NCBI GenBank assembly: GCA_944321295.1
Contig: CALUKU010000019.1
Location: forward strand, 1-58,446
DNA from: an uncultured Prevotella sp.
GTDB lineage: Bacteria > Bacteroidota > Bacteroidia > Bacteroidales > Bacteroidaceae
Direction of reading: 5' to 3'
DNA length: 58,446 nucleotides
Shown: in pieces, positions 32,471 through 41,332 of the stretch
How the letters are laid out: each line of letters opens with the position of its first letter
How positions within the stretch are numbered: position 1 is the stretch's first letter
The notes under the pieces: model-generated
Seen by the model: only the letters and a program-made list of their open reading frames with translations
Told to the model about the DNA's origin: nothing
Database searches by the model: none
Translations under genes and position numbers: made by a program

Positions 32471-35059
32471 ATGAAAAAAAGCTTTTTACTTTGCCTCATG
32501 GCACTCTTCGGTGTCTTAGGCATGTACGCAGCGCCCGCGTCGGGTGACGGTACCGAAGCGAATCCGTACATCGTAGCTGACGGCGACACTTACGCAGTAG
32601 GTGCAAGCCAGAAGGTGTACATTCAGTTCACAACCACCAGTGCCACCACGCTTACGCTGACCACTGGTAACGAACTGGGTTACTATCCCCAGCTGTCTTA
32701 CAACATCACTTGTGACGGCGTTACCAACACGTTCAACACAGGTTTCGGTAATGCTACGGCTACTTACCAGCTCGAGGCCGGCAAGACTTACACCGTGTGG
32801 AACAACGCACAGTTCGCATCTGTTAACGTAACCGTAGGACTCGAGGTTATCGAGGACGCCATCACGGCTACGGCTACTCCTGCTGACGGCGAAACTCTTG
32901 CCGAACTCGTTTCAACGCTGCAGGCAGAAGTTGAAGGCGAGCCTTACCGGAAGACAACTTATCCTATCACGGTTAAGCTGAGCAAGGCGGTAGGTTTCGT
33001 TGCCGCAACATTCGCCGACAACAAGAACGACTTCCGTACGACCGTGCGCGGCCACAACTATGACATCGCTGTTGAGTACCAGCGCGTCACCTCAACCGGC
33101 GGCAGCATGGGCGAATCTCAGGGCGACGTGACCGGCGAGACTGTTCCCGAGTTCTACCTTGGCGAGCAGACGTCAGACACTTGGATGATCGGTCCCGAGG
33201 TTGCTGCTGACCGTGGAGAAAACTCTAACTCATGGACTCTCTACGACGACCGTACTTACTCTCTTACGCTTGAGCTCTACAACAGCCAGCTCGACTGGGA
33301 GCAGGGCGGCGCGCCTATCGGTCTTGCAACCATCACTTACAATGGTTCTACACCGGCCATCCAGTACAGCACCGTGAAGCTGATCGACATCTATCCTAAC
33401 CCCGACCTCGCTAACCCCGAGAACGACCACATGATGCTTAACATGGCCGAGGGACGCAACCAGGCAGTCCTGATCTTCGACGGCTATATTACTCGTGTAG
33501 AGGCAGGCGTAGCCGCCGGCCAGGGCATGGGCGAAATGCCTGTTGATGGTGTACAGTACATCTACAACTCTGACTCTGAGGGCAACGTTAAGAGCACTGC
33601 CGTGCTGCTTACCATCCCGTCAAGCACCACTATCAACGCTCTGACCAACGTCCGCGTATGGGACAGCGAAGGTCGCGCCCTTTGGGACGAGAACCCCGCT
33701 TACGGTTCGTTCAGCACTGCTGCAAACCAGTATCAGTTCGACTTCCCCGTTGCTGACGGCCGCGTTGCAGACGCAAGCCTTAACTATTCTTCAGTTGACC
33801 CGAGCACCGAGAACGTAACTTCTCTCGAGAAGGTTACCTTAGGCTTCAACCAGCAGGCTCAGCCTTGCACTGACGCTCACGAGAAGATCGGCCTTTACAA
33901 CGCTGAGGGCGAAAAGGTTGCCGACGTGGCAATTGCCAATGCCATGGGTTCTTCTGAAACTGAGCCTTCACAGATTGTCCTGACCTTTATCGAGCCGGGT
34001 ACTCTCCAGATTACCGAGGAGGTTTATGACAACCAGGGCAACCTCGTTACTCCTTACTCTGAAACGGGTACTCCCGTTCAGCTCGAGAACGGCACTTACG
34101 AGCTGCGCATAGCACAGCAGGCCTTCAAGAACAGTTACTTCAGTGAGGAAACTCCTTGGACAGACGGTCTGCAGGGCCATGGCGTTTGCAACCCCGAGTG
34201 GACGTTCACTTACAACCTCGTTACTTCAATTCCCGAGGTTTCAAGCATTAATCCCACTCCTTACGACGGCGAGACTTACAACACCGAGCTGCCCGCAGAG
34301 GTTACCGTAACCTTCAGCGAGCCTGTCACCATCAACTCTGCCAGCGTATCAGTAGGCACTGAGAGCCGCTACGCTATTTCTGAGGAGAACATCACCATCG
34401 ACGGCAACAACGTAACCTTCGTAGTTCCCGCCGAGGCTCTTACCGGTGTTACTTACTCTCTCATCATCAGCGCTGTCAACGCAGAGGGCGTTGCCGTAAC
34501 TTACGGCGAGGACGCTGAGGAAGGCCAGGCCCTGATCACTTACCAGGTTAACCCGGCCGTTATGGAGGCTACCTTCGACCCGGCAAGCGGCTCAACCGTA
34601 ACTTCTCTCCACGACATCCTCATGACTGTTGACGAGACCCTTGGCCTCGCCCTCAACGATGGCACTGTAAGCGTTAAGGACGCTACCGGCGCAGAGGTTG
34701 CCACAGGTTATATTGACTACTTCAGCTCTGAAGGTGTTGAGATTCCTAAGGAAATCCTGAACCAGGCATACATCGTTCTGAACAATGCTGTTACCGAGGC
34801 CGGCACTTACACTGTAGAGATACCTGCCGGTGCAGTTACTTCAGGCGACCAGAGCGTTGAGCTCATGCCTTACACGCTGACTTACACCGTTGACCCGACC
34901 GTTGGAGTTGAGAACGTAGCCGCAGAGGCTGTTGAAAGCATTGTAAACGTTTACAACCTTGACGGCGCGCTCGTAGCCACAGGCAAGGTGAATGAGGTTA
35001 AGAAGAATCTTGCAAAGGGCGTTTACGTTGTTAACGACCGCAAGTTCGTAGTCCGCTAA
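32471..35059 (+). CDS. Secreted Ig-like repeat protein with C-terminal sorting domain
   Basis: 862 residues. Signal peptide MKKSFLLCLMALFGVLGMYA. An N-terminal beta-sandwich (YAVGASQKVYIQFTTTSATT ... YQLEAGKTYTVWNN) is followed by several bacterial Ig-like modules with the pattern PxxGETxxxLPxxVTVTFSEPV, for example INPTPYDGETYNTELPAEVT. The end (VYNLDGALVATGKVNEVKKN, then LAKGVYVVNDRKFVVR) is a classical type A T9SS sorting domain. It shares architecture with the next gene. No catalytic motif is visible; a structural or adhesive surface role is inferred. Confidence 0.8.
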   Translation: MKKSFLLCLMALFGVLGMYAAPASGDGTEANPYIVADGDTYAVGASQKVYIQFTTTSATTLTLTTGNELGYYPQLSYNITCDGVTNTFNTGFGNATATYQLEAGKTYTVWNNAQFASVNVTVGLEVIEDAITATATPADGETLAELVSTLQAEVEGEPYRKTTYPITVKLSKAVGFVAATFADNKNDFRTTVRGHNYDIAVEYQRVTSTGGSMGESQGDVTGETVPEFYLGEQTSDTWMIGPEVAADRGENSNSWTLYDDRTYSLTLELYNSQLDWEQGGAPIGLATITYNGSTPAIQYSTVKLIDIYPNPDLANPENDHMMLNMAEGRNQAVLIFDGYITRVEAGVAAGQGMGEMPVDGVQYIYNSDSEGNVKSTAVLLTIPSSTTINALTNVRVWDSEGRALWDENPAYGSFSTAANQYQFDFPVADGRVADASLNYSSVDPSTENVTSLEKVTLGFNQQAQPCTDAHEKIGLYNAEGEKVADVAIANAMGSSETEPSQIVLTFIEPGTLQITEEVYDNQGNLVTPYSETGTPVQLENGTYELRIAQQAFKNSYFSEETPWTDGLQGHGVCNPEWTFTYNLVTSIPEVSSINPTPYDGETYNTELPAEVTVTFSEPVTINSASVSVGTESRYAISEENITIDGNNVTFVVPAEALTGVTYSLIISAVNAEGVAVTYGEDAEEGQALITYQVNPAVMEATFDPASGSTVTSLHDILMTVDETLGLALNDGTVSVKDATGAEVATGYIDYFSSEGVEIPKEILNQAYIVLNNAVTEAGTYTVEIPAGAVTSGDQSVELMPYTLTYTVDPTVGVENVAAEAVESIVNVYNLDGALVATGKVNEVKKNLAKGVYVVNDRKFVVR

Positions 35060-35099
35060 ATCCCTTTTACGGGGAATAACTGATTCCCTATGACTTTCG

Positions 35100-35138
35100 G
35101 CGGGGGCGTATCATCGTCATACGCCCCCGCTCGTTTGT
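35100..35138 (+). terminator. Rho-independent terminator after the 862-residue gene
   Basis: gcgggggcgtat (35100-35111) pairs perfectly with atacgcccccgc (35119-35130), with a 7-base loop, followed by tcgtttgttt. The remaining gene-free sequence to 35379 shows nothing recognisable apart from an AT-rich leader before the next ATG. Confidence 0.75.
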
Positions 35139-35379
35139 TTGCCGAGGGTTGTCGCTCTGTTATGCCGTCGTACGTCAGCGGCTTGCGTCCGCAGGCTTGA
35201 CTATTGCTTATGACGCTGGGAATGATGAAACGGAATTTTTTTAATTGCAAACTGACGGAGCCTGAGTTTCCTGGCCGGGGCCAAGCCCCGCCTTGACGCG
35301 CGGCACAGCAGGCAGTCTTAACCCTTAACAGACATACGGATTAAATCAACAACTATTATTAACTTTAAAAGCGTAATTT

Positions 35380-37014
35380 ATGAAAAGATTATTGTTTACA
35401 CTTTTGTCGATTGTGCTGCTGGCAGGCGGCGCATCAGCGCAAATCTCCTGGAAGGAGATAGTCATCACCGACGTCGATGAGCCTACTACGGTGACGTTTA
35501 CCACCGGCGGCGCCAACTATCTTGAGTTCACCGCCGTTGCCACCGGCGTTGTCAGCTTCGAGATGGGTTGGTCAGGCATACGCCTCTACTATTCTGACGT
35601 TACCGGCGCTCAGGGCGACAACGTTCCCGCCAAGAGCGACGCCAGCACCGACTATGCCACCATTTACCAGCTTCAGGTGGAGGAAGGCCAGACCTACCGC
35701 CTCACCACCAGCAGCGTCATCCAGGCATGGACGGCCAACGTCTACTACGGCGAGGGCGAATCACAGGTTGACCTCAGCATGACATCGTCTTACAACGACG
35801 GCGACAAATACTCTGTAATCGACAAGAACCTTGAGCTTGTCTTCAACCTGCCCATCAGCGTAGAGAACGTCATGATAGCTTACGGCGAGCAGCCCGACGG
35901 CACCTTCGCCGTTGAGCGCCCCGTGAGCGACTACAGCTTCACTTACACCACTCAGTGTTTCTTCGTCGTAGAGCTTAACAAGATCATCGAGCCTATGATC
36001 GAAGAGAACGACATCCGCCCGGGCGAGAAGTTCAGGATAACCGTCAACGGCATACAGTCGCAGGGCAGCGACCCCCAGATCTACGGCGAGGACGGCACTT
36101 ACTCAGTAACCCTCGAGCTTGACGAAATGCCTGTGCAGGTTACCGACATTAATCCAGCCAACGGCTCAACCCTCTACACCTTCTATCCCGAGGGCGGCGA
36201 CGCAGGCCTCATCACCTTCACGTTCGACGCCGAGCTTGATCCCGACCCGATGGCTAACGGCGGCACACGCCCCATCAGCGTCACCTGCTCATACGGCGAC
36301 CCCGAGTCAGGCTCGGGCGCTACTCACAACCTGCCTTACACCATCAAGGGCAACACGCTGACGGCCGACATCCGCGGCATACGCTTCCCCGAAACTGTTT
36401 CATCGAGCCGCGGCGGCGAGCAGCCGACGTCAATCACGCTCAACCTGAAGGGCCTGCGCTCGGTTGACGGCCGCGACGTGCGCACTAACTACGTAGGAGC
36501 CGGCACGACGGCCGTTATGGCAATCTATCCTCTCGAGAAGGAGCAGATACAGTTCTATTACGACTCTGACCCGCAGGACGGCTCGCTCCAGGGATACAAC
36601 GAGGTGCTGTTGTGGTTGTCTGCTCCGCTGCTGTCGTTTGACAACATCACTTACTCTTGGGAAACCAGCCGCGGCACCAGAACCATGGTGTACGGCTCTG
36701 ACGAGATTGAGTTCACCTATGACGAGATGATGGGCGGCTACACGGCTTACGTGCCTCTTGACGGCGTTTCTAAGGCCGTGCCCGTAACGATGACGCTCGT
36801 AGGCGGCACGCTGATGAACGGCGACGCTGCCAACCTTGAGATACTCTTCGACCCGACAACGGGCATTGACGACGTAACCGTTGACGGCGACGAGGTTGTT
36901 AAGGTTTACACCATCGGCGGCACGCTCGTTAAGGAGTGCAAGCAGAGCGAGGCTGCCAACGGCCTTGCCAAGGGTGTTTACATCATCAACAACAAGAAGT
37001 ACGTTGTGAAGTAA
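35380..37014 (+). CDS. Secreted Ig-like protein with C-terminal sorting domain, paralogue of the upstream gene
   Basis: 544 residues. Signal peptide MKRLLFTLLSIVLLAGGASAQ. First domain (TVTFTTGGANYLEFTAVATG ... YQLQVEEGQTYRLTTSS) parallels the first domain of the 862-residue neighbour. It is followed by Ig-like modules (QVTDINPANGSTLYTFYPEG, then GLITFTFDAELDP). The end (VVKVYTIGGTLVKECK, then LAKGVYIINNKKYVVK) is a canonical T9SS type A sorting domain. It probably arose by duplication with its neighbour. Function unknown. Confidence 0.8.
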   Translation: MKRLLFTLLSIVLLAGGASAQISWKEIVITDVDEPTTVTFTTGGANYLEFTAVATGVVSFEMGWSGIRLYYSDVTGAQGDNVPAKSDASTDYATIYQLQVEEGQTYRLTTSSVIQAWTANVYYGEGESQVDLSMTSSYNDGDKYSVIDKNLELVFNLPISVENVMIAYGEQPDGTFAVERPVSDYSFTYTTQCFFVVELNKIIEPMIEENDIRPGEKFRITVNGIQSQGSDPQIYGEDGTYSVTLELDEMPVQVTDINPANGSTLYTFYPEGGDAGLITFTFDAELDPDPMANGGTRPISVTCSYGDPESGSGATHNLPYTIKGNTLTADIRGIRFPETVSSSRGGEQPTSITLNLKGLRSVDGRDVRTNYVGAGTTAVMAIYPLEKEQIQFYYDSDPQDGSLQGYNEVLLWLSAPLLSFDNITYSWETSRGTRTMVYGSDEIEFTYDEMMGGYTAYVPLDGVSKAVPVTMTLVGGTLMNGDAANLEILFDPTTGIDDVTVDGDEVVKVYTIGGTLVKECKQSEAANGLAKGVYIINNKKYVVK

Positions 37015-37047
37015 TTTCACCTTCTATTTGATAATGTTATTAATTTT

Positions 37048-37081
37048 CCTCCCGCCGCGGCAACGCGACGGGAGGTTTTTT
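37048..37081 (+). terminator. Rho-independent terminator ending the export island
   Basis: cctcccgccgcg (37048-37059) pairs with cgcgacgggagg (37064-37075), one C-A mismatch, GCAA tetraloop, followed by tttttt. Confidence 0.85.
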
Positions 37082-37190
37082 GTGGTGTAAGGTTGGGGTG
37101 GTGGCGGGATGGTGGTTGGCGATTGGCTGGGTTGGGGTGTGTTGTGTGATAGTGTAGTCCTCATAGCTGGTTTACGTTACTTTACGTGTG

Positions 37191-37575
37191 CACCCTCATT
37201 CAATTGAGGCACTCGCTAATCGTCATCCCGGACTTGATCCGTCCTGAACTTGATTCAGGACAGTTGAAGACACCCTCAAACTAACAACGTGGCGGTATAC
37301 AACTGGTTCCCGGATCAAGTCCGGGATGACGATTAGCGAGAGCCTCGCTTGAGGGAGGGTGATAGAGTAGGGGCGTTCCTTGTAGATAGTTTACGTTACT
37401 TTTACGTATGCACCATCATTTACGTATGCACCCTCATTTAAGTGAGGCACTCGCACATCGCGTCATCCCGTGCTTGACACGGGATCCAGTTGTATACCGC
37501 TACGTTATTGGTTTGAGGGTGTCTTCGACTGTCCTGAATCAAGTTCAGGACGGATCAAGTCCGGGATGACATGTG
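37191..37575. repeat. Two family B elements in tandem, one a sequence hybrid
   Basis: First copy about 37191-37365, second about 37432-37575. In the first, the left arm carries both the ccggacttgatccg and the cctgaacttgattcagg variants back to back, while the right arm has only the first. The second copy mixes cccgtgcttgacacggg on the left with both other variants on the right. Loop sequences (caccctcaaac and its complement) are in opposite orientation in the two copies. Part of the gene-free stretch 37015-38403. Confidence 0.75.
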
Positions 37576-37595
37576 CGACTGCCTGGATTATTCCG

Positions 37596-37682
37596 AAAGG
37601 CGGCCTTTTGCTTTCCGGAAGGCGGCCTTTTGCGAGGTGAAAAGCGGCCTTTTGCGGGGTGAAAGGCGGCCTTTTGCGGGGC
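37596..37682. repeat. Family A repeat array, copy 5 (four units)
   Basis: Four near-identical units, gaaaggcggccttttgc with short gxggtg spacers, spaced about 21 bases. This is the most regular of the family A arrays. Sequence 37683-37904 is AT-rich towards its end and shows nothing else. Confidence 0.75.
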
Positions 37683-37904
37683 GCTTGGTCGGGGTGGCGT
37701 AAGTCGTTGTGCGTGAGGCGGTTGCGGAGATGGGCGCATAGGCGTCGCAGGGCGGTGGCGGAAGCGGGACGGGGGATGACGGCAGGGACCTTCGTAGGCG
37801 TGGCGCAATGATAAAAAGTTGTTGCGAAAAGGCAAAAAATGTGTAAATGTAATTTTGGTATGTATTTCGGTAAAAAATATAATCAGAAAGTTGTAGATTT
37901 GTTG

Positions 37905-38217
37905 TAAATTTGCAAGTGAGAAATAAGGACGCCCGAAATAGGCGCCATGACGGCGGAAAGGCCTGCCTCGATGATGATGAAGATAGCGGTGACGACCGCA
38001 ACATCCGCCGTAAGACATGCCGCACAGGCGAGCCGGCCGTGCAACCCTAAGGGGCGCGCGGGCGGCCCAACGGAAGGCATAAGGGGCGGGCGACGGAACG
38101 CTATGGCGGGCCGTCGGGCCTTGGGAGCAAGGCTTGCGCCCTCATAGATATAGACAATCAATAACTTCTTCATGGGCGCGTGGCGATTCGCGGTGAGCGC
38201 GGGGCGCCACGCTTTTT
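37905..38217 (+). ncRNA. Candidate structured RNA or attenuated leader ending in a terminator
   Basis: A TAAATTTG box (37905-37912) is followed by GC-rich sequence with many local stems: 37930-37933/37941-37944, 37950-37956/38005-38011 enclosing 37986-37990/37995-37999, 38022-38025/38039-38042, and 38118-38123/38128-38133. It ends in a strong terminator, 38178-38185 paired with 38205-38212 and then ttttt. No start codon on either strand gives a convincing protein. It lies about 190 bases before the TonB receptor gene. It could be an independent small RNA, a riboswitch-like leader or GC-rich repeat debris. No known family is recognised. Confidence 0.4.
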
Positions 38218-38312
38218 AAGACAAATAAGCCCGATGGGCCAAGTAAGGCGAATAAGCCCAATGGGGCTGATAGGACAAATAGGCCGGACGGGGCCGGTAA
38301 GGGCTTAACCGG
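38218..38312. repeat. Three short palindromic units of about 27 bases
   Basis: Units begin acaaataagcccgatgggcc, cgaataagcccaatggggct and acaaataggccggacggggcc, starting near 38220, 38248 and 38274. Each centre can form a 4-5 bp hairpin although the bases differ. Function unknown. Confidence 0.6.
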
Positions 38313-38403
38313 CGCAGGCGGGCAAGGCTGTGGAGTGGATTTGAGTGTAAGTGAAAACTGGTTAACAGACCGTATTTTTTTAATCTAAAGTTTTATATTC
38401 TTG

Positions 38404-40272
38404 ATGAAAAAATTTATTTTTGCGGTGGCGCTCATTGCCGCCGCAGCGACCGACGTGTGCGCCCAAAGCGACACTACGGGCCACAGGCTGGCCGACGTAG
38501 TTGTGACGGGCACACGCTATACGGCGGACATACGCCACCTGCCGATGACCGTGTCGGTGGTAGACAGGCGGAAGCTGACCGAGTACCGGCGCACCAACGT
38601 GCTGCCGACGCTCTCCGAGCAGGTGCCGGGACTCTTCGTCACGTCGCGCTCGATGATGGGCTACGCCGTCAGCGACGGCGCCGCCGGCGGCATAAGCCTG
38701 CGCGGACTGGGCAGCGGGGCGGGGCGCGTGATGGTGCTCATCGACGGCCACCCGCAATACCAAGGCATATTCGGCCACTCGATAAGCGACTCTTACCAGA
38801 CGATGCTGGCCGAGCGCGTAGAGGTGCTCAGGGGGCCGGCCTCGGTGCTCTACGGCTCTAACGCCATGGGCGGCGTGGTAAACATAGTGACGCGCAAGAT
38901 GGCCGCCGACGGCTCGACGACCGACATCAGCCTCGGCGGCGGCTCTTACGGCACCTTCCAGGGCGAGCTGACCAACCGCGCGCGGCGGGGCAAGCTCTAC
39001 GGCGTAGCCGCCGGGCAGTACGGCCGCAGCGACAACAACCGCCCGCAGATGGGCTTCGAGCAGTACGGCGGATACCTTAAGCTGGGCTACGACTTCTCGC
39101 CGCACTGGACGGCCTACGCCGACCTTAACGTGACGCACTTCAACTCGTCATACCCCGGCAGCACGCACGAGCCTCTGCAGGGGGCGCGCCAGTGGATAAC
39201 GCGCGGCGTGGCCTCGGCCGTGGTTGAGAACCATTACGGCCGCACGTCGGGGGCCGTCAGCGTTTACCACAACTTCGGCCACCACCGCATCAACGACGGC
39301 CACGCGCCCGGCGAGCAGCCCCAGGCGGCCTACTTCATGTCTGACGACGCCCTGACGGGCTTCTCGGCGTACCAGAGCGCGACGCTCTTCGATGGCAACC
39401 GCGTGACCGTAGGGCTTGACTATCAGCACATCTACGGCAAGGCCTGGAACGAGGACATACTGACTGGGGCCAAGACCGGCACCATCGGCAACCACCGCGA
39501 GAACGAGATAGCGGGCTATGCCGACTTCCGCCAAGACCTGGCGGGCTGGCTGACCGTTGACGCCGGAGTGCGCGTAGACCACCACTCGCAGACCGGCACC
39601 GAGTGGGTGCCGCAGGGCGGACTGGTGTTCCGCCTCGTGCGCGACGGCGAACTGAAGGCCATGGTGGGCAAAGGCTTCCGCAACCCGACCATCCGCGAGA
39701 TGTACCTTTGGCGCCCGGCCAACGACGGCCTGTGGCCCGAACGCACGGTGAACTACGAGCTGTCGTGGAAGCAGAGGCTGCGCGGCGGCGACTTTACCTA
39801 CGGCGTGAACCTCTTCTACATCGACGGCGACAACATCATACAGACGGCAATGGTAGACGGACGCCCGATGAACGTCAACACCGGAGCCATAGAGAACTGC
39901 GGCGCCGAGCTGGACGTGGCATGGCGGGTGAACCGCCACCTCGGCCTGAACGCCAACTACAGCTACCTGCACATGAGCAACATCGTGCTGGCCTCGCCCG
40001 AACATAAGGCCTACGTGGGCGCCGACTACCGCCGCGGGCGGTGGACGCTGGCCGGCGGACTGCAATACGTCGGCGGCCTGTACACGCAGACCGACCCGGC
40101 CGAAACGCAGGAAGACTTCCTCCTGCTGAACGTCACCGCCGCCTACCGCGCCCTGCCTTGGCTCAGCCTGTGGGCAAAGGGCGAGAACCTGCTGGCGCAG
40201 AAATACGAGATAATGTACGGCTACCCAATGCCGCGTGCGACGTTCATGGGTGGCGTGAATATTAATATTTAA
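38404..40272 (+). CDS. TonB-dependent outer membrane receptor
   Basis: Outer-membrane gated barrel importing a scarce ligand using TonB energy. 622 residues from ATG 38404 (a TTG codon just before is less likely). Signal peptide MKKFIFAVALIAAAATDVCA. Plug domain: RLADVVVTGTRYTADIRHLPMTVSVVDRRK, GISLRGLGSGAGRVMVLIDG and ERVEVLRGPASVLYGSNAMGGVVNIVTRK, all typical. The barrel ends with YGYPMPRATFMGGVNINI. Lacks the carboxypeptidase-like N-terminal domain of SusC proteins, so it resembles BtuB/FepA/CirA types. The ligand is not evident; the candidate RNA upstream and the distant cob genes do not settle it. Confidence 0.92.
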   Translation: MKKFIFAVALIAAAATDVCAQSDTTGHRLADVVVTGTRYTADIRHLPMTVSVVDRRKLTEYRRTNVLPTLSEQVPGLFVTSRSMMGYAVSDGAAGGISLRGLGSGAGRVMVLIDGHPQYQGIFGHSISDSYQTMLAERVEVLRGPASVLYGSNAMGGVVNIVTRKMAADGSTTDISLGGGSYGTFQGELTNRARRGKLYGVAAGQYGRSDNNRPQMGFEQYGGYLKLGYDFSPHWTAYADLNVTHFNSSYPGSTHEPLQGARQWITRGVASAVVENHYGRTSGAVSVYHNFGHHRINDGHAPGEQPQAAYFMSDDALTGFSAYQSATLFDGNRVTVGLDYQHIYGKAWNEDILTGAKTGTIGNHRENEIAGYADFRQDLAGWLTVDAGVRVDHHSQTGTEWVPQGGLVFRLVRDGELKAMVGKGFRNPTIREMYLWRPANDGLWPERTVNYELSWKQRLRGGDFTYGVNLFYIDGDNIIQTAMVDGRPMNVNTGAIENCGAELDVAWRVNRHLGLNANYSYLHMSNIVLASPEHKAYVGADYRRGRWTLAGGLQYVGGLYTQTDPAETQEDFLLLNVTAAYRALPWLSLWAKGENLLAQKYEIMYGYPMPRATFMGGVNINI

Positions 40273-40380
40273 AAGCAGACAAGCAGACCAGTTACGAGCA
40301 GACAAGTTGGTTTGTTCTGTCGGATGGGAGAAAACAAGGCATATATCCTTGTCTGCTCGTGACTTGTCTACTTGTCACTA
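40272..40380. repeat. Family D repeat between TonB receptor and tatA
   Basis: Left arm aagcagacaagcagacc...gagcagacaag (40275-40310) and right arm ccttgtctgctcgtgacttg (from about 40348) flank a 38-base centre. The arms are imperfectly complementary. It begins directly at the receptor stop codon and ends 12 bases before the tatA ATG. Confidence 0.7.
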
Positions 40381-40392
40381 AAAATTGAAAGT

Positions 40393-40569
40393 ATGGGAAT
40401 AGGAATGCAAGAAATACTCGTCATAGCGCTGCTGGTGCTGCTGCTGTTCGGCGGGAAGAAGATACCCGAGCTGATGAAGGGCCTGGGCAAGGGCGTGAAG
40501 AGCTTCAAGGACGGAATGAACGGAAAGCTTGACGACGAGCAGCAGGAGCCGAAGAAGAAAGATGAATGA
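40393..40569 (+). CDS. tatA: Twin-arginine translocase subunit TatA/E
   Basis: Forms the protein-conducting ring of the Tat system, which exports folded proteins. From ATG 40393 the product is 58 residues: [20 protein letters not shown] (membrane helix), [20 protein letters not shown] (hinge GKKxPE and amphipathic helix) and an acidic/basic tail. This is a textbook TatA. An upstream in-frame start would translate the family D repeat and is rejected. The stop overlaps the tatC ATG region by 8 bases. Confidence 0.93.
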   Translation: MGIGMQEILVIALLVLLLFGGKKIPELMKGLGKGVKSFKDGMNGKLDDEQQEPKKKDE

Positions 40570-41332
40570 CGACGACAGGCTGACGTTTTGGGAACACCTC
40601 GACGTGCTGCGCGGCAGTCTGATACGCATGCTCGTGGCCGCCGTGGCCGCCGGCGTTGTGGCTTTCGTGCTGAAAGACAGGCTGTTCGCCGTGGTGCTGG
40701 CGCCCGCCGACGGCGGCTTCGTCACCTACCGGCTGCTCGGTGCCGAGCCGTTCACCATCAACCTGATTAACACGGGACTGGCCGAACAGTTCATGATACA
40801 CATGAAGGTGGCGCTGACGGCCGGCGTGCTCATCGCCTCACCTTATATATTATACGTGCTGTTCCGCTTCATCTCGCCTGCGCTCTACGACGACGAGCGG
40901 CGATATTCGGTGCGTCTGACCGTCGCCGCCTACGCGATGTTCATCGTCGGGCTGGCCGTCAACTATTTCGTCATCTTCCCGCTGACCGTCCGTTTCCTCG
41001 GCACTTACCAGGTGAGCGCCGCCGTCAGCAACATGCTGACCATCAGCTCTTACGTAGACACGCTGGCGATGATGAGCCTCGTGTTCGGCATTGTGTTCGA
41101 GATACCCGTCGTCTGCTGGCTGCTGGCCCGCTTCGGCCTGCTTAAGGCCGAGTGGATGAGCCGTTACCGGCGGCACGCCGTGGTGGCGATAGTGGCCGTG
41201 GCCGCCGTCATAACGCCCACGTCAGACGTCTTCACGCTGCTCCTGGTGTCGCTGCCCATCTGGCTGTTGTATGAGGTTAGCGTGGTGATAGTGAAAAGGA
41301 CCGTTGTTAAAGGTAAAAAAGTAAAAAGGTAA
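40562..41332 (+). CDS. tatC: Twin-arginine translocase subunit TatC
   Basis: Membrane receptor for twin-arginine signal peptides. About 256 residues starting [27 protein letters not shown], where [14 protein letters not shown] is the conserved cytoplasmic N-terminus. Six membrane helices can be seen, with the conserved [13 protein letters not shown] loop after helix two and [48 protein letters not shown] near the end. ATG 40562 is inside the tatA tail, indicating coupling. No TatB gene is present, as usual for Bacteroidetes. Confidence 0.95.
   Translation: MNDDDRLTFWEHLDVLRGSLIRMLVAAVAAGVVAFVLKDRLFAVVLAPADGGFVTYRLLGAEPFTINLINTGLAEQFMIHMKVALTAGVLIASPYILYVLFRFISPALYDDERRYSVRLTVAAYAMFIVGLAVNYFVIFPLTVRFLGTYQVSAAVSNMLTISSYVDTLAMMSLVFGIVFEIPVVCWLLARFGLLKAEWMSRYRRHAVVAIVAVAAVITPTSDVFTLLLVSLPIWLLYEVSVVIVKRTVVKGKKVKR

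Noticed and set aside
37596-37682. CRISPR array
   Set aside because: Units of about 21 bases with 4-5 base spacers and no unique spacers or cas genes; it is a palindromic repeat array.
37883-38173. 96-residue minus-strand frame with a hydrophobic C-terminal stretch
   Set aside because: Starts well but the middle is Pro/Arg/Ala-rich repeat-like sequence, and it overlaps the structured region; kept only as an unlikely alternative.
39148-40305. 385-residue open frame antisense to the TonB receptor
   Set aside because: Same compositional artefact; the receptor frame is complete with signal peptide, plug and barrel.
40372-40392. Longer TatA start
   Set aside because: Would translate the end of a family D repeat; ATG at 40393 gives the normal TatA N-terminus.
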